A stretch of 44,023 nucleotides of DNA from Terriglobia bacterium (GCA_028716525.1 JAQUPQ010000033.1:1-44023), one strand, 5' to 3'. Numbered from the stretch's first letter, positions 17,557-25,585 are shown. Program-made: numbers and translations. The notes: generated by a model from the letters alone, not told the origin.

Positions 17557-17834
17557 CCGTGATCCGGAGTGCTCTTATCGGTTGGAGTGGGATTCTCTTT
17601 CTTGGTCTCGATGATCCCATCCAGCATCTTCGCGGGTTCACCGAGTGCGTCTTTGGCAGTGTTTTGGACAGAGTTGATTTCTTCTTGCAGCGAATCTCGC
17701 AGATCGTTGGTAGCCCGTTTGAACTCGGAAAGACCCTTGCCCAGGGACTTCCCCAGTTCCGGCAGTTTTTTCGGTCCTAGAATCAAAAGAGCCAGGACGA
17801 AGATAAAGATCAGCTCGGGCATGCCCAGGTTCAT
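17553..17834 (-). CDS. tatA: Twin-arginine translocase subunit TatA/TatB
   Basis: 93 residues from the ATG at 17834. One membrane helix (MPELIFIFVLALLILGP) is followed by the hinge KKLPELGKSLGKGLSEFKR and an acidic amphipathic tail, as in TatA and TatB. With only one such gene visible it may serve both roles, as in minimal TatAC systems. A TTG in frame at 17876 is preceded by AAAGGAG but the spacing is too short. A 9-bp hairpin in the leader (17847-17872) lies between the promoter and the ATG. Confidence 0.93.
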   Translation of the reverse strand: MNLGMPELIFIFVLALLILGPKKLPELGKSLGKGLSEFKRATNDLRDSLQEEINSVQNTAKDALGEPAKMLDGIIETKKENPTPTDKSTPDHG

Positions 17835-17891
17835 AATTTTACACGTTCCGCGGTTCCGCCTCCGCAGAACCGTCAAACTCCTTTCTCAGCG

Positions 17892-17920
17892 ATGATATTT
17901 CATGCCTGAGGCGAAGTCAA
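17892..17920 (-). promoter_or_regulatory. sigma70-like promoter of the tat operon
   Basis: Minus-strand TTGACT (17915-17920) and TATCAT (17892-17897) with a 17-nt spacer. Start near 17884, about 50 nt before the tatA ATG. One of the best promoter matches in the window. Confidence 0.72.
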
Positions 17921-17942
17921 GAAACCCCGGGTCACCGCTTAT

Positions 17943-19196
17943 TCAATGAATCGTCCTGCTTTTCTTCTGCATGAAATCCATCAGGAGGTATTGTCCCAAG
18001 GTGAAGGGTGTCGTGAAGTAAGCCTTCCCCCGGCACATCTCCGTTACCTTCTTGACGAAGTTCACCAGGTCATAATCCCGCGCCAGCATAAAGGTGTTGA
18101 TCATGATCCCCGACTTCTTGCATTTTGCAACTTCCTTGAAGGTTTCAGTCAACACCAACGGATCCAGCCCGAAGGCGTTCTTGTAAATCCGCCCATCGGG
18201 TTGCGTCAGAGCCGAAGGCTTGCCGTCGGTAATCATGACAATTTGCTTCATGTCTTTGCGCTGACGATTCAGAACACGTTGGGCCAGGCGCAGGCCCTCG
18301 CGGGTATTGGTGTAGTACGGTCCCACCTTGACGCGAGCCAGCTGCGACAGCGGCACCTCTTCGGCGGAATCATGAAACAAAATCAGGTGCAGGGAATCGC
18401 CGGGATACTGACTTCGGATTAAATGGGAGAGAGCCAATGCCACTTTCTTGGCCGGGGTAAAACGGTCCTCACCGTAAAGGATCATGGAGTGGGAGCAATC
18501 GAGCATCAACACGGTGGCGCAGGAACTTTGATAGTCGGTTTGATGGACAAACAAGTCCTGATATTCCAAATCTATCGGGACTTGCAATCCATTGCGGGCG
18601 ACCGCATTCAGCAACGTTGCCGAAATGTCGAGGTTCAGGGTATCGCCGAATTCGTAGGGCTTGGAGGCGCCGGAGGTTTCAATACCGGTCGCCAGGTCGC
18701 GGGTGTCATGACGGCCAAATGAAGATTTTCCCAGAGAACCCAGCAGCCCCTGCAGCGTTTTAAATCCCAAAAAATCGATTGCCTTATCCGTAATTTCAAA
18801 TTGCGCGCGACCCGCTTCCGGACCCGACATCCTGCCCGGTTCCAAGTTCGGATCATGCCGCTCCGCAGGTCCGGGATGGACTGATAGATACCCTTCTTCC
18901 TCCATACGCTCAATCAGCCGGTCAATCATCTGCTTCAGCTGCGAATCCTGATAGGCTTCAGCATCTTCCAACATCTGGCGCAGTGTGTCTTCGGAAAAAA
19001 GATGACTGTCCATGAGGGCCTGAAGTATTGCGTTATGAAGGTCCTCCAAAAACTGCTCGTCTCCCATTTCATAGAACCCATAGGCATCGCGAAAGCCGCT
19101 TTGCAGCAAAAAGTCGCTGAGCTTCTCGAGCAGTTCCTCAAGGCTCAAATCGTCCATCTCGCCCGGTAGGTATTTGCCGTAGCGAATCGTAGCCAT
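17943..19196 (-). CDS. VWA-domain protein, partner of the MoxR-like ATPase
   Basis: 417 residues. The N-terminal half (about 1-215) is mostly helical and acidic with no named domain. The C-terminal half is a von Willebrand factor A domain with a complete MIDAS: DCSHS (D233, S235, S237) and a later ITDGKPSA. It starts 26 nt after the AAA+ gene. MoxR-VWA pairs are thought to act as metal-insertion or protein-maturation chaperones; in the ChlI/ChlD relation this would be the ChlD-like half without its own ATPase. Cytoplasmic, since no signal peptide is seen. The client is unknown. Confidence 0.88.
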   Translation of the reverse strand: MATIRYGKYLPGEMDDLSLEELLEKLSDFLLQSGFRDAYGFYEMGDEQFLEDLHNAILQALMDSHLFSEDTLRQMLEDAEAYQDSQLKQMIDRLIERMEEEGYLSVHPGPAERHDPNLEPGRMSGPEAGRAQFEITDKAIDFLGFKTLQGLLGSLGKSSFGRHDTRDLATGIETSGASKPYEFGDTLNLDISATLLNAVARNGLQVPIDLEYQDLFVHQTDYQSSCATVLMLDCSHSMILYGEDRFTPAKKVALALSHLIRSQYPGDSLHLILFHDSAEEVPLSQLARVKVGPYYTNTREGLRLAQRVLNRQRKDMKQIVMITDGKPSALTQPDGRIYKNAFGLDPLVLTETFKEVAKCKKSGIMINTFMLARDYDLVNFVKKVTEMCRGKAYFTTPFTLGQYLLMDFMQKKSRTIH

Positions 19197-19222
19197 TCTT
19201 TCAGCCTTTCACACCCGGGGTC

Positions 19223-20698
19223 TCACTGATAGGGGTTATGTCCTCGCGGAGCTTCGTCCCGAAGAACCTCGGTGCGTTTCCGCTCTGCCCCAAAGAATCC
19301 TTTTTCCTCACTGCGGCTGATTTTCCGGTTGGCGTACAATCCTTCCAACAGGAACTCGGCCGCCGACACCGCTACCTCGGGTTCTACTTTTCCCCGGCCG
19401 GTTAATTCTGAAGTTCTTTCCAATAAGCCCTGGATGGTCCGCAACTGTTTCATGGCTTCCCCCGCAGGTTGCATATCGGAAATCTTCAAGGACCCGCCCA
19501 ATTCGAACCAGTCCACAATCTGTTGAAGCTGAGAGGTGTGGAAATACTTCGAAAACACCCGGGCGACCCCGGCCCGAATCAATTCTCTAGCGACGGTGTC
19601 GGCGCCTTTCAATTCTCCTTCGTATTCCAATTCCAATTTGCCGGTTAAGGCCGGCACGGCCGCATAAACATCCCCAATGCGGGGGACGATTTTCTTTTCA
19701 TGATTCAAAATGGCCCGGCGCTCGGAGTTCGATACCACATTCTCAAGCGCGGTGATGGGCAGTCGTTGGCTCACCCCGGACCGTTTGTCGACGCGTTTAT
19801 CCTCGCGGGCCTCGAAGGCAATGGCCTCGACGACTTCCGCAATGTAGGTGGGAATGTGCAGTCGATCAGCCGGGTATCGCTGGATCCAGGCCTCTTGTTT
19901 GGTGATCTCCAATCCCGTCTCAATTTCTCGAGGATAGTGCGTTCGAATCTCACTTCCGATGCGGTCTTTAAGTGGAGTGATAATCTTTCCCCGGGCGGTG
20001 TAATCTTCCGGATTGGCCGTAAACACCAGCACAACATCCAAGTTGAGACGCACGGGATAACCCTTAATTTGAACATCGCCTTCCTGAAGAATATTCAGGA
20101 GGCCGACTTGAATCTTGCCCGCAAGGTCGGGCAATTCGTTGAGGGCAAAGATGCCGCGGTTGGCCCGGGGCAGCAAGCCGTAATGCATGGTCAGCACATC
20201 CGAGAGCTGCAGACCGGCCTTGGCGGCCCGAATGGGATCCACATCTCCGATGATGTCGGCAATCGTTACATCGGGTGTGGCCAACTTCTCCACGTACCTT
20301 TGATCGCGCTGCAGGTAGGTGACGGGCGTGCGGTCACCCAATTCCTCGATCTTAAGAAAACACGAACGACACAACGGGCGGAACGGATTGTCATGAATCT
20401 CGCAGCCCGCCACGACCGGTAGCTCCTCATCCAAGAGCGAGGTGAGCGCCCTCAAAATGCGGCTCTTGGCCTGTCCACGAAGGCCCAGCAAAATCATATT
20501 GTGTTTGGAGAGTATGGCATTGATGATCTGGGGAACCACCGAATCATCATAGCCGATGATGCCCGGGAACAAGGGCCGCCCCGCCTCCAGCTGCCGCAAC
20601 AGGTTTTCACGCATTTCAGCCTTTACGCTCCGGCCCGATTCGCACACCTTGGCAAAAGAAGACTGCTTTAGTTCTCCCAACGTCTCAGGATTCTTCAT
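19223..20698 (-). CDS. MoxR/magnesium-chelatase-like AAA+ ATPase with variant Walker motifs
   Basis: 491 residues from the ATG at 20698. Walker A is GLRGQAKS (72-79), with Ala where Gly is usual before the Lys. The Walker B position reads IFALNELPDL (N187-E188), Asn replacing the usual Asp. Sensor 1 is near FTANPED (N229). Between Walker A and B is an insert C99-x2-H102-x7-C110-x2-C113 that may bind zinc. The C-terminal third contains the lid and a helical region. A minus-strand TATAAT at 20735-20740 supports this start over an in-frame ATG at 20842. Together with the VWA gene it forms an operon. Confidence 0.87.
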   Translation of the reverse strand: MKNPETLGELKQSSFAKVCESGRSVKAEMRENLLRQLEAGRPLFPGIIGYDDSVVPQIINAILSKHNMILLGLRGQAKSRILRALTSLLDEELPVVAGCEIHDNPFRPLCRSCFLKIEELGDRTPVTYLQRDQRYVEKLATPDVTIADIIGDVDPIRAAKAGLQLSDVLTMHYGLLPRANRGIFALNELPDLAGKIQVGLLNILQEGDVQIKGYPVRLNLDVVLVFTANPEDYTARGKIITPLKDRIGSEIRTHYPREIETGLEITKQEAWIQRYPADRLHIPTYIAEVVEAIAFEAREDKRVDKRSGVSQRLPITALENVVSNSERRAILNHEKKIVPRIGDVYAAVPALTGKLELEYEGELKGADTVARELIRAGVARVFSKYFHTSQLQQIVDWFELGGSLKISDMQPAGEAMKQLRTIQGLLERTSELTGRGKVEPEVAVSAAEFLLEGLYANRKISRSEEKGFFGAERKRTEVLRDEAPRGHNPYQ

Positions 20699-20734
20699 GA
20701 TCCCACGCTCACACAGTTTTGATTTTGATAAGGA

Positions 20735-20740
20735 ATTATA
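20735..20740 (-). promoter_or_regulatory. Consensus -10 element before the MoxR-like gene
   Basis: A perfect TATAAT on the minus strand, start near 20728, leaving a 30-nt leader to the ATG at 20698. No convincing -35 is present; the position it would occupy abuts the 9-bp repeat array. Confidence 0.45.
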
Positions 20741-20763
20741 GACCAACGGGGAGAGACAAACCA

Positions 20764-20940
20764 GTCTGTTCAGACCCTCCGGTCTTTCTCGTCTATCCGG
20801 TCTTTCCAGTCTCTTCAGTCTGTCCAGCCCGTTCAATCTCATTTGCCTTAGGGGTGATATACATCCCTTTTGAGTATCCCATCTGTATGAATGGTAGTTT
20901 TGACCGGACAGACTGAAAAGACAGAACAGACTGAATAGAC
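20764..20940. repeat. Two-arm inverted array of a degenerate 9-bp repeat
   Basis: The left arm (20764-20835) is eight consecutive 9-mers in fixed register, consensus GTCTKTYCR (for example GTCTGTTCA, GTCTATCCG, GTCTTTCCA, GTCTGTCCA). The right arm (20905-20940) is four copies of the same unit on the opposite strand, ending inside the mutT stop codon. About 70 nt of unrelated sequence separates the arms. TTCAGTCTGTCC at 20814-20825 is matched exactly by its complement at 20907-20918, so the RNA could fold into a long imperfect stem. It lies between mutT and the promoter of the AAA+/VWA operon. Confidence 0.88.
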
Positions 20941-21347
20941 TATAGCGCCTCGTCCGTCAGCCGTTTGAGGATCGGGCGATTCGCTTCGGGGAAATGGAAA
21001 TGCGACAATTCGGCAGGAGAAACCCATTCACAGGCAGCGCAATGGAGCGGGGACGGCTTCCCTTCTTCCAAAGTGCATATATAAGAAACCAACTCAATCC
21101 TTCGATCCTCGTACTCATGCTCCACGCGCGCAAAAAATCGATCGACACGTACACCAATACCCACTTCTTCACGACATTCCCGCACCACCGCCTGCTCGGG
21201 CGACTCGCCTTCATGCACCTTCCCTCCGGGAAACTCCCACAAACCTCCCAAATGGGAATCGGGGCGACGCTGGGCGATTAGAATCTTGCCGTTGCGTTCC
21301 ACAATGGCTATGGCGATGCGATAAATTGTTTTCGATGCAGTCGACAT
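20940..21347 (-). CDS. MutT-like Nudix hydrolase (8-oxo-dGTP diphosphatase family)
   Basis: 135 residues from the ATG at 21347 (an in-frame start at 21374 adds nine residues). The full Nudix box is present: G-x5-E-x7-R-E-x2-E-E-x-G, seen as GGKVHEGE then RECREEVGI. The preceding IAQRRPDSHLGGLWEFPGG is close to MutT, which removes oxidised GTP from the nucleotide pool. The C-terminal CEWVSPAELSHFHFPEANR also fits. It follows the M49-like gene by 37 nt from this start and is directly followed by the 9-bp repeat array. Confidence 0.92.
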   Translation of the reverse strand: MSTASKTIYRIAIAIVERNGKILIAQRRPDSHLGGLWEFPGGKVHEGESPEQAVVRECREEVGIGVRVDRFFARVEHEYEDRRIELVSYICTLEEGKPSPLHCAACEWVSPAELSHFHFPEANRPILKRLTDEAL

Positions 21348-21384
21348 TTTCTCATGCACCGGACCCAGCACCAAGGGGCCAATA

Positions 21385-22968
21385 TTAATTCAGAAGGAAC
21401 ACAGGCTCAAACTCGATGGGAACGTGGTTGCAACGGTCCAGCGCCTGCTTCAACTCCGCAGGCATTGTTCCAAACTGAACCAACAGCTCCTCTGCCTTGG
21501 CGACATTCCCCTCCGCTTCAACGCTCATAAAAACACTCGCCAACTTTTGGATGGCCCCGCGGATGACCGAGAAATTGACCGCAAAACGTTGGGACGAGGA
21601 GTCGTATTGAATCGCGCCCTCATTGCGCAAAAACGCGAATTCAATCAAGCTGGCGCGCCCATGAGCCTCATCCGCTCCGAAACGGATGGTCCGCAGCAGG
21701 CCCCCCAAATAGGAAGCATAATGTTCGCGTTCACGCTGCGGGCTGATGACTCCCTGATCAATGAAATAATTCAAACTGTGAAGACCCACCACATCGGCCT
21801 TTCCTTCCTCAATTCCCGTATAGTGCGGTCCCAGGGCTTTATTGATGGGAATCTTTTCGGACGTCGTCAGGGTGTAGTTCGGTCCGAGCGCGTGCGACAG
21901 CTCATGCATCACCACAAAATTGAAGAAGCCCTCATCGGTGACCAGGGCGGCCTGATCAGCCACCAGCAGTTCCCGGGCCAGCGGTTTGATCACCTTGTTG
22001 ACGCGGGCAGCCAGGAAATTCTTGTGAAAAATCTTCTTGGATCCCTTCGACTCTCTCACCTGGGGATCGTTCGGCAGAACGAATGCAACTGCCTGGTAAC
22101 CGGCGCGGATGTCGCCGCCCCGATAAATGTCATCCACCACACTCATCGGCGAAGTCAGCGTCCGGTCCAGTTGTTTCCAACCCTCCGGGATGGGCAGGTT
22201 CTTCTCCAAATCCAGTAGGCGGGCCACATAGACGCGCAGGGCTTCGCTGGCGGCAACGTCCCGGACCATGACCACGCCCTCATACGTGGCCTTCAAGCTC
22301 ATAAGGCGGTCTTCGTAAACTTCGTAAGGCCCGATCACCAGATCGAACGTTGGATCATCCAGATCGATCCAATGGCAATCGCTTTCGAAAAAGTTGTCGT
22401 TCAATAGCGCTTCGGCGCGGCTCAACAGATATCTCTTCAGTGAATCCGTATCCGCATATTTGGCCGCCGACCGCAAGGCTTTGGCTGCCGGCTCCAGCCA
22501 TTGCTGGTATTCCCGACAATAAGGGACGGCCAAGAGTTTTCCTTCTTCCCGTTTGACGACGGTGTAGGCGTTTTCCAACTGCCCGCGTTCTTCCGGGTGC
22601 TGCTGAACGTACTCCACAAATTGTTCGCGCGTCAGATCCTCGGGATACATTCCGGCTCCCAAGGGCTTGGAACGTTCTCCCAGAAAGGGATGAAATTCAT
22701 CCAATCGATCGTAGGGACCATAATGAATGCGGACGTACCGCAACATATCGCGATCATGGGGGCTTCGAGAGGCCTGCAACTGATTGCGCCATTGCAGCGC
22801 GTCGTGAGAGGACTGCCGCCAGAAAATTTCATCCATCCAGCGCGCCGCTTCAATCATCTTTCTGAGAACTCTTTCCTGGTCCTCAGTCAACGTAGCGGGG
22901 TCAAAACACATTTCCGCCGGTTCGAATTGTTGCAATTTCTTCTGAATGTCAGACACTAATGACGTCAT
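21385..22968 (-). CDS. M49 (dipeptidyl-peptidase III-like) zinc metallopeptidase
   Basis: 527 residues without signal peptide. The zinc motif is HELSH (H355, E356, H359) followed by ALGP; a second glutamate is in EEGKAD (387-392), equivalent to the EExxAE/D motif of dipeptidyl peptidase III. Classical M49 enzymes have HExxGH, one residue longer, so this belongs to the short-motif bacterial subgroup. The IGPYEVYEDRLMSLKATYE segment upstream is typical of that subgroup. Expected role is cytoplasmic oligopeptide breakdown, though substrate and even peptidase activity are unproven for this branch. Probably co-transcribed with mutT. Confidence 0.86.
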   Translation of the reverse strand: MTSLVSDIQKKLQQFEPAEMCFDPATLTEDQERVLRKMIEAARWMDEIFWRQSSHDALQWRNQLQASRSPHDRDMLRYVRIHYGPYDRLDEFHPFLGERSKPLGAGMYPEDLTREQFVEYVQQHPEERGQLENAYTVVKREEGKLLAVPYCREYQQWLEPAAKALRSAAKYADTDSLKRYLLSRAEALLNDNFFESDCHWIDLDDPTFDLVIGPYEVYEDRLMSLKATYEGVVMVRDVAASEALRVYVARLLDLEKNLPIPEGWKQLDRTLTSPMSVVDDIYRGGDIRAGYQAVAFVLPNDPQVRESKGSKKIFHKNFLAARVNKVIKPLARELLVADQAALVTDEGFFNFVVMHELSHALGPNYTLTTSEKIPINKALGPHYTGIEEGKADVVGLHSLNYFIDQGVISPQREREHYASYLGGLLRTIRFGADEAHGRASLIEFAFLRNEGAIQYDSSSQRFAVNFSVIRGAIQKLASVFMSVEAEGNVAKAEELLVQFGTMPAELKQALDRCNHVPIEFEPVFLLN

Positions 22969-23154
22969 GGATTTTATTCCGTCTTTCTATAGGATGTTGC
23001 AACGAGGTCCAAAGGAAAAAATACTGCAGGCCAGGCTCAGGGGAGCAGACGCTTGAATCACAAGGACTGTCACAGAAAATGGCCTCACACGACAGACACC
23101 CGGCACGATTCTTTTCAAGCAGACAGCCGTTCCCCGCCCACCGACGGATGAGGC

Positions 23155-23451
23155 TCAAGACTTGAACAACCGGTCCCAGGCCTTTCGAGCTTCGTCGGCT
23201 CCGGCGGCCGCCGATTTCTTTCCCAATTCGATGCTTTCCGCCGCTTCGAAATAGTCACAGTAGTTGGCCCGGTCTTTATATCGAACCCATTCGGCCATAG
23301 GCTCAGAACACTCATTTTCTGCTGTAGGATCAAAGAACCGACAATTCCGGCACACATGTAAATCGGCTTCACAGTTCGGACATTCATCCTTTTTGCCGAT
23401 TCCACCATTCGAACCCAACTCCAGTCGAGAACCACAATGCCAGCAATTCAT
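23155..23451 (-). CDS. Small protein with two zinc-ribbon-like cysteine clusters
   Basis: 98 residues with eight cysteines in two sets: C3-x2-C6 with C24-x2-C27 (WHCG, CPNC), and C34-x2-C37 with C48 and C65. The last 30 residues are Ala/Lys-rich and helical, without cysteine. Such small double-ribbon proteins commonly bind nucleic acid or another protein, but I recognise no named family. It has its own promoter candidate upstream and is 186 nt before the M49-like gene on the same strand. Function unknown. Confidence 0.75.
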   Translation of the reverse strand: MNCWHCGSRLELGSNGGIGKKDECPNCEADLHVCRNCRFFDPTAENECSEPMAEWVRYKDRANYCDYFEAAESIELGKKSAAAGADEARKAWDRLFKS

Positions 23452-23499
23452 GGCGTCCTCACGTCCCCGCGTTGGAAACGCATGCGCGTGGCAGCCCTT

Positions 23500-23529
23500 A
23501 CGTTAGCAAAGTAAAAATTGCCCTGTCAA
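23500..23529 (-). promoter_or_regulatory. Candidate promoter of the zinc-ribbon gene
   Basis: A perfect -35 TTGACA on the minus strand (23524-23529), 18-nt spacer, and a poor -10 TAACGT (23500-23505). Start would be near 23493, 42 nt before the ATG. Confidence 0.4.
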
Positions 23530-23595
23530 GCGAGCCTCCGCGATGCAAGCAGAACTCCAATTCTTTCACAGGCTTCCCCGTAGGAAAGAGTGCGT

Positions 23596-23601
23596 TATAA
23601 T
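23596..23601 (+). promoter_or_regulatory. Consensus -10 element before the SmpA/BamE-like gene
   Basis: TATAAT on the plus strand, start near 23608. A weak TTCCCC lies 16 nt upstream. GGGGAAAG (23619-23626) is the ribosome-binding site of the gene at 23633. Confidence 0.5.
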
Positions 23602-23632
23602 AAGCGCGGTCGTCCCGTATCCGGGGAAAGTG

Positions 23633-24430
23633 ATGATTGACAGATCAAGATTTAAAGGCTGTTGGGTCGCGATGCTTTGCAGCATGGCGGGTGGTCTGTG
23701 CCTCGGGCCGTCTTTGGGAACGCTGCGGGCGGATGCCAAATCGCAGCCATTGACGGACGAGAATCGAATCGCCATCATCCGAGGCGTGTCGAGTGAATTC
23801 GCGCGCGCTCGGGTTTCCCTGCCACGCGGAAAAACGCCGCTGTTGCTGGATCAGTTCGGAAACTACGATGAGTCCAGCTTGAAATCGCTTCTGATGAAGT
23901 ATGGTCCCGCGGTGGACGCCGGACAGCAGCTTCAGATCACTCGCATCGAGTTTCGAAATCGAGAAATTTTATTCGAAATCAACGGGGGCGGAAAAAAGAA
24001 AGGGCGCTGGACTGACCACCTCCAACTCAGCGTGGGTGGCGTCGGTGGGCCGGCCAGCCGCACCGATCCCCAAGCAGCCGCCACGGGATCCTCTGTCCTG
24101 TTGCGATTTGAAGGAGATGTGCCCAATCTGACGGCCGATCAGGTGAAACAACTTCTGGGACAGGTGCTGAATTTCAATCCCCAATCGGCCGCTCGCGCTT
24201 ATGCCGATACGTTGCCTCCCGAGTTCAAGGAGGCGCTGGAAAAGCACGAAGCCCGCGTCGGAATGAATCGCGACATGGTGATTGCGGCCTTGGGACGCCC
24301 CAGCCGGAAAATCCGCGAGAAGAACGCCGCCGGCATTGATCAGGAGCAATGGATCTATGGAGAACCTCCGGCTAAAGTCACCTTTGTGGTGTTCGAAGAG
24401 GACCGCGTTGTCTCCATCAAAGAATATTGA
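23633..24430 (+). CDS. Exported protein with SmpA/BamE-like C-terminal domain
   Basis: 265 residues from the ATG at 23633, which follows GGGGAAAG; an in-frame start at 23543 lies upstream of the TATAAT and is rejected. The N-terminus (FKGCWVAMLCSMAGGLCLG) looks like a signal peptide, without a clear lipobox. The middle (about 45-165) is unassigned and has a Gly/Lys-rich patch. The C-terminal 60 residues (VGMNRDMVIAALGRPSRKI, EQWIYGE, VTFVVFEEDRVVSIKE) match the SmpA/BamE fold, used in outer-membrane assembly factors and many periplasmic proteins. The gene is followed 57 nt later by an SH3-domain gene that may be co-transcribed. Confidence 0.8.
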   Translation: MIDRSRFKGCWVAMLCSMAGGLCLGPSLGTLRADAKSQPLTDENRIAIIRGVSSEFARARVSLPRGKTPLLLDQFGNYDESSLKSLLMKYGPAVDAGQQLQITRIEFRNREILFEINGGGKKKGRWTDHLQLSVGGVGGPASRTDPQAAATGSSVLLRFEGDVPNLTADQVKQLLGQVLNFNPQSAARAYADTLPPEFKEALEKHEARVGMNRDMVIAALGRPSRKIREKNAAGIDQEQWIYGEPPAKVTFVVFEEDRVVSIKEY

Positions 24431-24487
24431 ACCCGCTGATTTTCAATTTCACATCCCATCAAACTGGAACCGGGGAATCAGGACGCA

Positions 24488-25585
24488 TTGAATAACTTCA
24501 TCACACATTTCTCAAAACGCCTCCAACGAATGCCCGGCCGGATGCCGCAGGCTTCAGCCCTGCTGCCTGCCCGTGGCATTCGACTTCTGACAAGTTTCAT
24601 TTTGACCGCCGTCTTGATTTTTTCCGCGGCAGCCGTGCTTTTCACCGAGGCCTGTCACCGGGCCTCGTCCTCGCAGGAAAAGGCAAGAATCACCGCGGCG
24701 CAAGTGTCCGTGAAAAAGACCCGGGCGGCGCTTTCGGCTGTGGTTGCCGAGCTTCACCAGGGCGATGATGTGGAGGTTTTAGCGCATGAAGCACGATGGT
24801 TGCGCATCCGGACTTCAAAGGGGCAGGAGGGTTGGATCGAGGAAACTGCAGCTCAGAATCAATCCATCCTCGACGCTGAAAAGAAACTCATGTCCGAGTC
24901 GAAAGGCGAAAGTGTTCAGGCCCTTGGATCCTTGCAATCGGTAGCCAATCTGCATGTCACCCCGGGCCGCGATACTCCCGTTTACACTCGACTTCAGAAA
25001 GATGAAAAACTGGAAATCTTCGACCGCACACTGACAGACCGGCCCGGGACTTCCAAGACCTCAAACAGCACCGAAACCCCTTCCGAAAGCGGGCCCAAAA
25101 AAGACCCGTGGCTCAAGGTGCGCTCCTCGAACGGGAGTGTCGGCTGGGTGTACTCTCCCAGCGTTGATTTTGACGTTCCCGCGGCCATTGCCACGTATGC
25201 GGAATCCCGACGAATTGTTGCCTGGCAGGTCCTGAATCAAGTGGAAGGCGATAACGGAGCAAAAGTGAATCAGTACGTGGTGGCGGATGTAGAGCCCGGA
25301 ATCGCCCCCGAGTACGATTTCGACCGAATTCGTGTCTTCACCTGGAACAAGAGGAGAAACCGCTACGAAACCGCCTACCGGGAAAATCGCATTCGGGGCG
25401 TTTATCCCATCCGGGTTTTTGCTTACGAAAACAAGCCGGCGTTTGAGGTTAAATTATTGGCGGAGGGAGATCAAAACGCCCGGCCTACGGTCGAACGATA
25501 TTTCATGAACGGCGTGCTGGTCCGTCCCATCGGCTGGACTCCGCCCGCCGCCAAGGCAAGGTCGACTCGACATCGAAAACGGTGA
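24488..25585 (+). CDS. Exported protein with two bacterial SH3-like domains
   Basis: 365 residues from a TTG at 24488 with AGGA upstream; ATG codons at 24530 and 24542 are alternatives. A hydrophobic segment at about 33-52 (LLTSFILTAVLIFSAAAVLF) is a signal peptide or anchor, and a Cys near 56 is only a poor lipobox. SH3b domain 1 is at about 72-118 (VSVKKTRAALSAVVAEL ... WLRIRTSKGQEGWI) and domain 2 at about 155-235, ending WLKVRSSNGSVGWVYS. The last 130 residues form a separate beta-rich region. SH3b proteins usually bind cell wall or other envelope proteins. It converges on the sigma-factor gene with 23 nt between stops. Confidence 0.83.
   Translation: MNNFITHFSKRLQRMPGRMPQASALLPARGIRLLTSFILTAVLIFSAAAVLFTEACHRASSSQEKARITAAQVSVKKTRAALSAVVAELHQGDDVEVLAHEARWLRIRTSKGQEGWIEETAAQNQSILDAEKKLMSESKGESVQALGSLQSVANLHVTPGRDTPVYTRLQKDEKLEIFDRTLTDRPGTSKTSNSTETPSESGPKKDPWLKVRSSNGSVGWVYSPSVDFDVPAAIATYAESRRIVAWQVLNQVEGDNGAKVNQYVVADVEPGIAPEYDFDRIRVFTWNKRRNRYETAYRENRIRGVYPIRVFAYENKPAFEVKLLAEGDQNARPTVERYFMNGVLVRPIGWTPPAAKARSTRHRKR

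Noticed and set aside
6522-17864. A 14-mer CGGTTCCGCCTCCG present both before the methyltransferase gene (6522-6535) and in the tatA leader (17851-17864)
   Set aside because: A few shared 14-mers are expected by chance in a window this size, and the flanks differ.
20699-20842. N-terminal extension of the MoxR-like protein rich in L/P-x-R tripeptides
   Set aside because: It is a read-through of the 9-bp array. The ATG at 20842 has no ribosome-binding site, and a TATAAT at 20735-20740 would start transcription downstream of it.
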